From Megascapheus bottae (Eukaryota; Chordata; Mammalia; Rodentia; Geomyidae), in contig JANJXV010000013.1 of assembly GCA_024803745.1 (NCBI GenBank), forward strand, positions 32,406,001-32,470,000: DNA of 64,000 nt. The letters run 5' to 3'. Position 1 is the stretch's first letter; every line of letters begins with the position of its first letter. Below are positions 1 through 10,765 of the stretch, piece by piece. The notes under the pieces are model-generated. The model saw only the letters and a program-made list of their open reading frames with translations. It did not search any database and was not told the DNA's origin. Made by a program: the position numbers and the translations under genes.

Positions 1-830
1 GTTATCTTTAGTACATGAATCCTCTATGGTTGGGAATTCTAATTTGAAGGTCAGTCCAGAGATCTAGGACAAAAAGCAAATTTATATTTAAGAGACGTTC
101 ACAAAGAATTTAAGAACAGGTATGTTTAGATCTGTCTGAGAAGAATACAAAAGATTTAGGATGGAGCCATAGAGAATACCACATCTTAAGAAGAAAAGTA
201 AATGAATAAACTTAAAGGAAGGCAGCAACTAAGAAGTCTAAGATATATTACAGGATTAGCCTCAGGCTTGGTTAAATAGAAAGAAATAGAAAGTTATCTT
301 TGAATTTTGAATTCTGTGGCAATTGCTACTTTCATTTTCTAACCCTACAGGAGCAAATTTGGATGCCTAGGAGAGCCAGGCAGGTAACCTAATGAGTAGA
401 GAAGTTTGGATATAATAAAATGATGAGCAATTGTTAATTGCCCAAGAACATCTTGTATAAATCAGGCAGTTACTATCTGGGTCTTGCCTATTTCTGCACT
501 GTAGGAATTTGGGTCAATGTTACCAGATATTTGATTGTTTAAAGAAGAGCTGAAACTATACTTTTACATAAAATCTGCCAATTTAAAATTGTTTAAAACT
601 TTTTAAGATGTGCTGTTGGGATTTTTTTTTCAGCCCTCATGCTATCAATTTGCAACATTTGCCTTAGCAACCACAAAAGGAGCACTTCTGGGCCAGGAAG
701 CAAGTTGGTTGATTCCTTTTAGGATTTCTGTTAGGATTCCTTTCCCATATTCATAAATGGTTCTCCACATAGATACCTGGTTAATAATTTTTATATTTCA
801 TGATACTTTACTTCACAGTTGGCAACTTGA
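1..830. other. Intergenic DNA without recognised features
   Basis: AT-rich single-copy-looking sequence. No open frame of note, no repeat family that I recognise and no splice-bounded exon candidate. Confidence 0.5.
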
Positions 831-1040
831 GCAGGATGCTGGTGGCTCACACCTGTAATCCTAGCTATTCAAGAGGCTGAGATCTGAGGATCCGATTTTA
901 AAACCAGCCCAGGCATGAAATACTTGAGTCTCTTATCACCAGTTAATCACCAGTAACTGGGAAGTGGCACTGAAGCTCCAAATAGTAGAGTACAAATATT
1001 GAGCTAAGGAGCTTGGGGGACAATGCCTAGGACAAAAAAA
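831..1040 (+). mobile_element. B1-like/ID-like composite SINE
   Basis: The left part reads like a 7SL-derived B1/Alu monomer (GGTGGCTCACACCTGTAATC, then GAGGCTGAGATCTGAGGATC). The right part is the tRNA-like unit found in the other composite SINEs here (GGAAGTGGCACTGAAGCTCC onward). It ends in an A-rich tail. Many substitutions relative to the other copies suggest an old insertion. Confidence 0.75.
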
Positions 1041-2213
1041 ATGATGCTCTAATAAAAGCCTAAAAATGTTTTTGTTTGTTTGTTTTAGTTTTGGCCAGAT
1101 GCTTATAGATAGCACCGTGTAAACATGTGACATCAAGCATTCATATTTGGGGACCTTTGGGATGATAAAGAGTAGCAAGTGAAATATTGGATCACCCTAA
1201 TTATATTTTCTTATTAACAATTTTAAGCTGCATTTTATTTATTACTCTTGAATTTGTTTTTTTGGTTTTGTTTTTGTTTTTGTACTTTTTGGTATTACTG
1301 GGCCTTGAACTCAGGGCATCACACTTTAGAGGCTGGTTCTCTACAAGTTAAGTCATCCCTTTAACCTTTAGTCCTAATTAATTCAGTGGTTGTAAGCTCA
1401 ACGGGATTAATTTTCTCAATACCACTTCATCCAACATGAGCATTTAATTATTTTCAATCCTCATTTGCAAGTCATGCAGTTTACCAGAAGCCAGAGCAAA
1501 ATTACCATGTTATCAATTACTAATTGGTTTTCTTTTGAATGTATAATTTAAATAATCTCACACTAGGTTGTGTCTCTCTATAGGTGGTATATATAATTTT
1601 CTCATTTATAAATTGAGCATTAAGTGTTGCTCTTCTTCTGCAAGCCAAAGGACATTCAATTAGTGGGACTAATTTTTTTCTGGCTATATGTCAAGTTTTA
1701 GTGTTTGGCTTTGGATTTTGAAGCAGATAACAAGTGAGTAAAAAGATTGTGTAGTTTATAGGGGCTGAAACAAACTTGATTTCAAATACATTAATGATAA
1801 GGCTATTTGAGCATTTTCATTGCTACTTTTCTGGGCACCACATGTTTTTACACCTCACATTGGAGATGCCAAGGAAACACCTACTCATATGGACAATGTA
1901 GAATTATTTTCTACTGAGTTATATTGATATGGCTTATGAGATAAAAAAGAGCTTAATAATAAAATACATATGTTCTAAGAAATTAGAAATCAAAATTGTT
2001 TCTGAATTTTAGTTATAAGGAAAATTTCATTGATGGAAGTTTATTTGAGAAGGAGGACTAGCAGCAGGGAATGAAAAAGATAAAAAGGATTTCTTGTTAC
2101 ATGCCATTATTGTAGGCTTATGTCATGGAATTTCCTAAGAAAGTGATTTAAAAATGCATGTGGAAACCTGTTGGAGTTCCCATAATCATTTACATATTTT
2201 GAAAGATCTCTGA
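1041..2213. other. Intergenic DNA with a possible ID fragment
   Basis: About 1285-1375 resembles a minus-strand ID-like SINE fragment: a T-rich stretch, then a GGGCCTTGAACTCAGGGCAT box and a trailing tRNA-like part. The rest shows nothing I recognise. Confidence 0.4.
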
Positions 2214-3145
2214 TTTAATTTAAATTTTATTGTAAAGATGATGTACAGAGGGGTTACAGTTACATAGTTAAGGTAATGAGTAAATTTCTGTTTGAACAGG
2301 GTCACCTCCTGATTGTCCTCTCCCCGAAGTTGTAATGTTCATTTCCAGTTAGTGTCTAGTGAGTATCATTGTTGCATTGGTTTACCTTTTGCCCCACTGT
2401 TTCTGTGATTCCCCTTTCCTTCCCCAAATCAGATAAACTTACATATAAGACAAAGGATACAGAAATATAAAACAGAGACAACAATGAATAAACCATCAGA
2501 AGGAAAGAAAAAAAGAAACAACTGAAAATAGTGTAATAGAAAAACTTGTGTTTCCAGTTGTTAGAGTTCGTTTTGGTCGGTATCATTTTATATGGTCATA
2601 TGCACATGTCTATAGAGCCACTGTAGTTCTTGTCTAAGATTATCCTCCTTTGTTCTCACTGTGCTTAGAATGATGTTTAATTAATCATGCCCAAGTGTAA
2701 TTATTTGTCTTTTGGTATCCATTGGATTGATTTATAAATTTATAGACATTCTAGTAACTATTATTAAGGGAAACAATGAAGCCTAAGTTTCTTTGGGTTG
2801 GGTTTATTTCTCTTAGCATAATATTTTCTAAGTCTTTCCATTTCCTTAAAAATGGGGCAATGACATTCTTTCTAATGAAAGCCTGGAATTTCATTGTGAA
2901 TATGTATCATATTTTCTTAATCCATTCATCCACTGAGGGGCAGGCATCTGGGTTGATTCATATCTTAGCTATGGTAAAGAATGTTGCGATGTACATGGTT
3001 GAACTGGTGGCATTGGTGTGGACTGATTTGTGGGCATTTGGGAAAGTGTCCAGGAGTGAGATTGCTGTGTCAAAAGGAAGCTCTATGTTTAGTTTCTTTC
3101 CAAATCATGTTTGAATGCTTCCAAGATAACTGTTGGTTTCAAATG
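2214..3145 (-). mobile_element. Decayed L1 LINE 3' end, minus strand
   Basis: The start matches the reverse complement of the L1 3' end seen repeatedly in this window (ATTTTATTGTAA then GAGGGGTTACAGTTACAT). Further in come the reverse complements of the ORF2 C-terminal segments found in the better copies, for example TCCATTCATCCACTGAGGGG at about 2922. Open frames of 60-112 codons on either strand here are chance products of the decayed LINE. No TSD was identified. Confidence 0.75.
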
Positions 3146-5300
3146 TATATATTGCTTAGAACATGGTTTTTAGAACAGAAAAAATGTTTTGTATGCTTAA
3201 ATTTTTTTAATCCTTCCTCTCTACTTTTCAGAGAAATTTTATAAAACCAAATGATGAATTTATGAAAGCTAAAAGTCAAATCAAGAGTTCTTTCATTGTA
3301 ATCCTGTGTATTTTTAGCTGTAAATTTTATGGTTCCAACCCTTCTTCAAATATTAAAAAGTCATCCCAATAGCCAGAAAATAAGGCTTGATTGCCTTGGT
3401 GCATTTAATTGAAGAAATCAATTAGTTTTAATATAATATATCTAAATTAAATTAAATCATTTAACTTATTATTCAAACATACACGAGACATAACTTCCGC
3501 ACACAGACACTTTTCTAGTGAGGTTCATTTTCTGCATATACTCTAAACTGCAACCATTGTTTAAAGACTACTTAGAATTTATTTCTATTTATATAAATAC
3601 CTAGTGTAGAATAATAATACTATACTGAAGGTAGTGTTTACTTTGATGTAAGGCCCCCAGGGACAAATATTTCTTTGGAAGTTTAAAATCATTTCTCCTA
3701 AGAAAATGCCTTTATTTAACAAAGTATTTCCTTTTTTAGTCAAATTCTCTCATACACCATTAGAAAACATAGAACTTTAGTATTAAAAATGGCAGTTGCA
3801 ACTTGATTATCACATAGCAGACTATATTTAAGCACAAATGCTTTTAAAGGTATAATTGAGATGAACTATGACTATATGTTTGCAAATCACTGTGTTACTT
3901 ATCTGGGCAATCCAACTCTAATGCAGCAAGACAGCTCTGAACTACAACTGTTTGGTGCCCCGATAACAGAGCCAAGTAACTTTTTTTTCTTTTTCTTTGT
4001 GTTTCTAGAGGTGATATAGAGAGTCAAATAATGATTAGTGTGAGATATATGCCTGATCTGTGCTCTTAATAAAAATCTCATTATTAACAAATAAAACAAA
4101 CACCTTCTTCAGCTCTTTGGAATTAGATGTTTTTTCATTAAATAATAAAACTGATTTGTAAGCATAAACATGAGAAACTAAAGTATATACATAAATCCAT
4201 GAATGCTTAATCATTATAGATTAAATAATGAAACAACTGATTAAATAAAAATACACACATCATACTTAGAAATGAAAAATCCATATTTCATATATCTAAA
4301 TGATGTGTGGTTATTTCCACAAATATCAATACTGAAGACCAAACTTATGAAAATCTTAAATGGCTTGGTTCTAGAAACTTCTAATTTGTTCTGGTTTAGA
4401 TTTATTAAGTTGGTGGTTAGTAAGCATAATCATCTCTGTTTTTGCTCTCCTCTTCTAAGGGAAACAGGAAAGACAATTTTCAGAGTTTCTGATTCCTGCC
4501 AACTGGTGTTTCCACCCTTCTCTTTAGAGAACAAGTCTTCAGAGAATGACTTCTTTCCTGTAGCCAAGGTGAAGGAATGTGTTGTACTGTATGTGTGTGA
4601 TTGCATTTCATAAGATTGTGATGTCTCTTTTGGTTTTTGGCAATTTTTGTTGCTTTCTAACTTAGAAGAAGCAAGTAGCCATGCTCTGAGATTGATAAAT
4701 GGAGAGGTTCTCATGATAAAATTTCTAGCTGACAGGCAGCAGGAAACTGTAGGCCCTTTATTAAACTCCTTTACTACGAGGAGTAAAATTCTGCTAACAG
4801 TTGTGGAACTTAGAAGCCATTATTTTATACAGTCTTTGATAACCCCAAGATGTACCAATCATTATGCTAGAACATGGTAGATTCCACATGCTTCAGCTTC
4901 CTAAGCTTTCTAAGTCTTAAGGTGCAGGAAAGAGAGATACAGATGAACAATAGAATATAGAACAGCATGATATGAGAAAATATAGAATCATCTTTATGCT
5001 GTAGAGACATGAGAAAGTGAATGATTCATCGTGGCTTGGTTTTCTAAGAGTTGTGTGGGCTAAATGTCAAGAAAAGCTTAGCAGAATACAGGGTGTTCGA
5101 ATTCGGCCTTAGAAGTTTAGTGATGAGAGGGAGAGATGAAGGTAGGAAGAGCACAGAAAACTGTTTAAGAAGATGCTCATAGGATTCATCTAAATATCAT
5201 CACTCCTTTATTTACCCTCCTCATTCTACAAAAGAAATTTGAAGTAGTTCACTCAAGCACAAACATGTCATAAGATATTTGAAGAGTACTCAGTAGTGTA
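3146..5300. other. Intergenic DNA without recognised features
   Basis: Low-GC sequence. Short open frames of 60-113 codons (for example 4272-4613 on the plus strand) have no recognisable domain, no likely splice context and overlap open frames on the opposite strand, so I do not call them genes. Confidence 0.45.
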
Positions 5301-5967
5301 GTGTGGCTAGACTATTGGATGTCAGGGGATTCATTCCAGGAGTGCAAAGCTCTTCAATATATACAAGTCAACTAACGTAATTTGATGTATCAATAGGAAC
5401 AAGGGTAAGACCAGATGACCATCTAAACATATGCAGAGAAAGCATTTGACAAGATCTAACACCCCTTTATGATGAAAGCTCTTGAGAAACTAAAAATATA
5501 TGGAACATTCTTCAATATAATAAAGGCTACATTTGACAAACCTATAGCTAGTATTACACTTTATGATGAAAAGTTATAACTACTTCCTCTAAAATCAGGA
5601 ACAAGACAAGGATGTCTTTTGTCTCCACTCCTCTTCAATATAGTATTGGAATTCCTAGCCAGAGTAATAAGGCAAGAGACAAGTATAAAAGAGATCCAAA
5701 TAGGGAAAGAAGTGAAACTTTCCCATTTTGCAGATGACATGATCCTGTATTTAAAGAACCCCATTGATTACTCTCCCAAGTTACTTGAGCTGATCTAAAC
5801 TTGGGAATGTAGCAGGACATAAAATTAACCCACAACATGAATAGCTTTTCTATATACCAACAATGAGAAGAGTAAGGCTGAATTTAGAAAAGCAACTCCT
5901 TTCATAATAGCCTCAACAACAACAACATCTAAGAAAGAACATAGCCAAAGAGGTGAAGGACCTCTAT

Positions 5968-6266
5968 TGTTGGGAGCCAGAGTGGAATCAAATTGTACCT
6001 TGATTTGCATCAGACAATGGCTTTATTGTCTTATTGTTTTATGGCCTTATTCTGTTTAAATGACCTGAGATTTACCATATGAATGTAACAGCTGGAAGTT
6101 CCCTGGTTTCAAGAAGGGATATAAGCCTGGAGTTGACAATAAACGAGGATGCAGTTTTTACCTGGGTGGCAGACCTCCGGGACCCAATGTGTTTGTCTCT
6201 CTTCTGTTTTTTCCAGTCCCTGCCCCCTATTTCAGGAACCCCAATTTGCTGCCGGTAGGCCCGGCA
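5968..6266 (+). mobile_element. Solo LTR, class II (ERVK-like) endogenous retrovirus
   Basis: The element is 299 bp, begins TGTTGGGAGCC and ends GGCCCGGCA, so it has TG...CA termini. Perfect 6-bp duplications CTCTAT flank it (5962-5967 and 6267-6272), and the L1 sequence continues across the site. A TATAAG box lies at 6120-6125 and AATAAA at 6138-6143. No gag, pro, pol or env sequence is adjacent, so this is a solo LTR left by recombination between the two LTRs of a provirus. The 6-bp TSD and TGTTGGGAG start fit the IAP/ERVK group by known family properties; the subfamily is not identified. Confidence 0.88.
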
Positions 6267-6652
6267 CTCTATGATGAAAACTTTAACAATCTGCAAAAAA
6301 GGACATCTTAGCAGATTTTAGGAAGTGGACAAAACTTCCTATGCTATTGGATTAGGAATATTAGCATCATGAAATTGAAGACCCAGACATGATCCCACAG
6401 ACATATGGCCACCTAATTGTTGACAAGGGAGCAAAAAATGTCAGATGGAATAAAGACAGCCTTTTCAATACATGATGCTGGTAGATTGTCTATACACATG
6501 TTATAAAATGAAGTTAGATCCTTATATGTCACCTTGCACTAAAATCAAGTCCAAATGAATCAAAGACTCAAGGTAAGAGCAGATAACCTGAAAATGTTAC
6601 AGGAAGAGATAGGGGATATGTTAGAGCTTCTTGGCACAGGTCAAACTTTCTT

Positions 6653-6855
6653 TTTTTTTTTTTTTTTTTGCCAGTCCTGGGCTTGAGCTCAGGGCCTGAG
6701 CACTGTCCTTGGACTTTCTCAAGGCTAGAGCTCTACCACTTGAGCCTCAGCACCACTTCCGGCTTTTTTCTATGTATGTGATACCGAGGAATCGAACCCG
6801 GGTCTTCATGCATGCTAGGCAAGCACTTTAACCACTAGGCCAAACTCCGGGCCCC
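6653..6855 (-). mobile_element. ID-like/Geo-type dimeric SINE, minus strand
   Basis: It is a near-consensus copy in reverse orientation: a T run (A tail), GCCAGTCCTGGGCTTGAGCT, and at the far end AGGCCAAACTCCGGGCCCC. Near-identical TSDs flank it (AGGTCAAACTTTCTT at 6638-6652 and AGGTCAAATTTTCTT at 6856-6870). The host is the old L1. Confidence 0.9.
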
Positions 6856-7971
6856 AGGTCAAATTTTCTTAAATAAAGATCCAGAAACATGAGAAAGAAA
6901 AGAAAGGCTAGATAAATAGAATTGTATTAAACTATAGACCTTGTACATGGCAAAAGACATATCTAGCAAGATAAATATCCCACAGATTGGAATATCTTCA
7001 CTACATATACAACAGATAAGAGGCTCATATTAAAAACCATACCTGGAGCTCAAAAAATTAATATGTCCAATAAGAAATCCTCACGGAAACAATACCCCAT
7101 TAATAAACAGGCTAATGAATGAAAAAGACACTCCTCTGGACAGGAAGCGAGATGGACAATAGACACAAGAAGAAATGCTCAACATCTCTGGCTATAAAAG
7201 AAATGAAAGTCAGAACAACATTGAGACTCCACCTCACCCCCGTTAGAATGACCATTATCAATAAAACAAATAACAGATGCTGATGGGGATGTGGCCCAAA
7301 GGGAATGCCTCTATACTATGGATGGGAATGCAAACTTGTTCAGCCACTCTGAAAAGCAGTATGGAGGTTTCTCAAGTGGCTAAACATTGAGCATTCTATG
7401 ATCCAGCATTTCCACTCCCTGGGCATTTACCCAAGTGAACACAAATAAGGTTACACTAAAGCTATCTGCACAACTATGTTCATTGCAGCTTTATTCACCA
7501 TAACTAAGATTCAGAACCAACCCAGATGCCCCTCAGTAGATAAATGGATCAGATAATGTAGTATTTCTATACAATGAATTCTATGCTGCCCCATTTATAA
7601 GGAAATCGAAACAGTTGGAAAAAAAATTATACTAAGTGAAGTAAGCCAGACCCAAAGAAACACATGCTCCACAGTTTCCCTTATCTTAATCATTATATAT
7701 TGGGGATTGTCCTAGCAGAGGATCACACTACCTCAATAGTTACTATATATAGGACCATATAAAATGATGCTAATGGAAATGACCTCCAAGAGAGGAAAAC
7801 AAGAGGGTTTTTTCCTAATGTGCTGTGTGAAGTTATTTATTTTTTCTTTCATTTTTTTTCCTTTGGTTTATCCCCTATTATCATTTGTGTTTGATTTTGG
7901 TACCCTGGTTCTGATTTGAGGGAAGGAGAATCAGAGAAGTGATGAGACAAAGGACAAAGCATGAACCAATG

Positions 7972-8504
7972 TGTTGCTCCTCTCGGGGCAGCAACACAGG
8001 AACGGGGAGGGACACACAGGGCCAGCCTGTAGTCCCCCGGGAGCCGAGCGAGATGGTAAGTGTCGAAGACCCAGCCCTCCCCCAATCACCGGGGAAGAAA
8101 AAACCACGCTGAGTCAGAAGCAGTGTTAACCATGGAAGCGCATCAGATCTCTCTGCTGATCTCTGCTTCTCTCTGATGCTCTCCTTTTTTATTGCGTCAG
8201 ACAATTAGTTATATACTGTTAGGGTAGGAGAAGGTGGGCACTGGGAAGCTAGCCAATAGGAAGAGGGCCTCTGTGCTACCACTAAGGGTCTGGGTGGGCC
8301 TTTCAGGTACTGGGCAGGACAGGTGCGGGAAAGCGCGCTAGACTTGAGCTGCTGCGAGACCCGCGAAACTGCGGGGGGTTCAATCGAGTCACGTACACAG
8401 AGATGCCTTAGGAGAGGTATGCAAAAGACCGAATGCCTGGACAAAGCCCTTTAATTGCAGCTGAGCCAGAATCAGGCCTCAGAGATGGAGGTTAGGCCCC
8501 AACA
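7972..8504 (-). mobile_element. Solo LTR, class II (ERVK-like), minus strand
   Basis: The element is 533 bp and GC-richer than its surroundings. Perfect 6-bp TSDs CCAATG (7966-7971 and 8505-8510) interrupt the L1 3' untranslated region, shown by the uninterrupted homologue at about 20,040. On the minus strand it begins TGTTGGGGCCTAACC and ends GAGGAGCAACA. Minus-strand AATAAA lies at 8193-8188, with a TATATAA motif about 22 bp upstream. A CCTATTGGCT (CCAAT-box) motif lies near 8250. No internal proviral sequence adjoins it. Open frames of 78-107 codons inside it have no retroviral protein signature that I recognise. Confidence 0.87.
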
Positions 8505-8795
8505 CCAATGCAACAGTAATATTCAGAAGATAAGTTGGAAATGAACTTTATAACTTGGGGGAAGGAGAGTTGGGTTTAAGGTAAAGAAATGTACTCATTA
8601 TCTTGCTTATGTAACAGCAATCTGTCTGTACATCACCCTTACAATGAACTAAGCTCCCCCCAAAACTGGATGCATGATGAGAAGTCCAAGTTTATAGGGG
8701 CTGCTTCAAGGTGTGTTTGTCCATGGATATTTATTCCCAAGCTATGAGCATAACATTTCTCCAAACAGATTTCATACAGACCTGACTGACAATAA

Positions 8796-9031
8796 TTTTT
8801 TTTGGTCAATCATGGGACTTGAACTCTTGGCCTGGGCACTGTCCTTGAGCTCTTTAGCTCAAGGCTACCACCCTACCCCTTGAGCCACATCACCACTTCT
8901 AGTTTTCTGTTGATTAATTGGAGATGAGTCTTATGGAGTTTTTTTAGTGCCTGGGCTTGCTTTGAACCTCTATCTTCAGATCTCAGCCTCCTGAGTAGCT
9001 AGGATTATAGGTGTGAGCTACCGTGCCAAGC
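8796..9031 (-). mobile_element. B1-like/ID-like composite SINE, minus strand
   Basis: A T run leads into TCATGGGACTTGAACTC and CCTGGGCACTGTCCTTGAGC, then GATCTCAGCCTCCTGAGTAG and GGATTATAGGTGTGAGC. This is the reverse complement of the B1-type head. Confidence 0.85.
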
Positions 9032-9599
9032 TTGCTTTCCCATTTTATTAAGTACAGATATATCATATGGATTCAGAAGACTACCAGAATCCCCAAACAA
9101 ATATAGAAGCCACATGCCATATCTTTGACACTTCTTTCCAGATGTTCTCATTGTGCATATATGCTTTCATTCAATAAAAATTGAATAGTGTACCTATACT
9201 TTATTAGTTCTAACATAGTGGATATTATTTCTGCACTAGAGATGGAAATAGCTTGTGAGCAAAGGGACTTTTTTAAGCAAATAATCAAATAACACAATTA
9301 ATTATCATGCAATGAGCTAACATGTAACAATATAGATTCCTATGACAACAGTTAAAAATAGACAACTTAACCTTGTAAAGAAGATCAAGATTGAGATAAG
9401 CAAGGTCAAATGATGGATCAGGTTCTTTCGAAGGCTGACTTAACAAGGAAAGAGTAAAAATCTGTTTACTATATATCCATCAGTACAAAACAAAAGGAAC
9501 TATGGGTAAAACAGAAATGAAATATTTACAACTGTTCCCATAAACTATCTTGCCTTTAATTGTTTATAATACATTTTTATCTGACACTAATTCAATTAG

Positions 9600-9602
<3 letters not shown>
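9032..9602. other. Intergenic DNA without recognised features
   Basis: AT-rich sequence, no recognised element. Confidence 0.4.

Positions 9603-9642
<40 letters not shown>
9603..9642. repeat. (TA)n microsatellite
   Basis: Forty bases of uninterrupted AT dinucleotides adjoin the tail end of the following SINE. It may have grown from that SINE's tail or target. Confidence 0.95.
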
Positions 9643-9644
<2 letters not shown>

Positions 9645-9645
<1 letters not shown>

Positions 9646-9830
9646 CCAGTCTTGGGCTTAAGCTCAGGGCTTGAACATTATCCTTGGATTTTTCTCAAGG
9701 CTAGAGCTCTACCACTTGAGCCATAGCACCACTCCTGGCTTTTTTCTATGTATGTGGAACCAAGTAATCAAACCCGGGTCTTCATGCATACTAGGCAAGC
9801 ACTTTACCACCAGGCCAAACTCCCAGCCCC
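9645..9830 (-). mobile_element. ID-like/Geo-type dimeric SINE, minus strand
   Basis: It starts GCCAGTCTTGGGCTTAAGCT and ends GGCCAAACTCCCAGCCCC. It is moderately diverged. The usual T run has been replaced by the TA microsatellite. Confidence 0.88.
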
Positions 9831-10757
9831 GCAAATAGATATTTTTAAATGTTTTATCAAGTGACAATATCAGGACCCAGTTTTCAGGAAACAGAGTTTT
9901 GTGAAGGAGAAGACAAGCAATCAAGATGAAATCTTCTTTGGCTTACACAGGCAAATAGGACCTTATTTAAAGATATCTAAATTTAAAAATATCTTTTATT
10001 CAGATAAAAAGTCTCAATCTTGTACAAGGTACATATATTAAAATATCCACAAAACAACAGTGATGTCTACCAACATATAGTTTCTTTATCCTTTTGTATT
10101 TTATCTTTGATACTCATTATTAATGACAGGAGACAATAGGGGTGAATGCCTGTCACTCACTTAAACTGTCAACTGATAATTCAGAGACATTTGTCTGTAG
10201 ATACGTCTTCTGATATGGCAACCTTGGAGACACTGGGCCTCTTGGGAACACTAGTATAAATTCCAAATGTTAAGGAATCTAGATCTAATTGATACCTCTT
10301 ATAAAAAGTATAATCGGTACTTTCTTCTATATCCACTGGTAAAAGAAGAATTAAAATCAATATCATATAAATTATATATACCAACTAGAAAGAAAAAAAT
10401 GGTTAAGTCAAGATACTCTAATGAAATGCAAATGTAAAGTGCCATTGTGAAGGATACCTGAGAGTACTTTCTCCAAATTTGAGTATAATAATCTGTAAAA
10501 GAAGTTGTAGGATGAAATGAATTCAGAGAGAAAATTATTTTCTAAAGTTTACACAGCCAGTGAATTCTTCATCCTAGTTTAGAAAGCGAATTCCTTATGC
10601 ATACGACTTAAGTTTATTTTTGTCACTATCCCTATATTTGGTTAATAAACAACAAAGATACATAAAGTTTAGAAGAGAAGATATAATATGCTTGTGAATA
10701 ATCATTGTGTAAGGAGCAGAGTAGGAACTATGGACAGGCTAATATTAATAATGTACT
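9831..10757. other. Intergenic DNA without recognised features
   Basis: AT-rich. No repeat family or gene recognised. Confidence 0.4.
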
Positions 10758-10765
10758 AAGTATTT

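Larger units (their letters stand above)
5318..8660 (+). mobile_element. Old L1 LINE, plus strand, interrupted by two LTRs and a SINE
   Basis: Fragments of L1 ORF2 from the reverse transcriptase region onward are readable in pieces: a PFTLKSGT-like stretch near 5580, a [13 protein letters not shown] stretch near 5730 (read here as [10 protein letters not shown]), then the C-terminal region through about 7660. The 3' untranslated part (GAGACAAAGGACAAAG and GGAAATGAACTTTATAACTTG) also occurs at 19.8-20.2 kb. Many stops and frameshifts make it a fossil. Solo LTRs interrupt it at 5968-6266 and 7972-8504, and a SINE at 6653-6855. It must predate all three. Confidence 0.85.

Noticed and set aside
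7881..8444. Minus-strand frames of 79-107 codons in the LTR region as retroviral genes
   Set aside because: They lie in LTR sequence and show no gag, pro, pol or env motif.
5968..8504. The two LTRs as ends of one provirus
   Set aside because: They are in opposite orientation, differ in length and sequence, have different TSDs (CTCTAT and CCAATG), and the DNA between them is L1.
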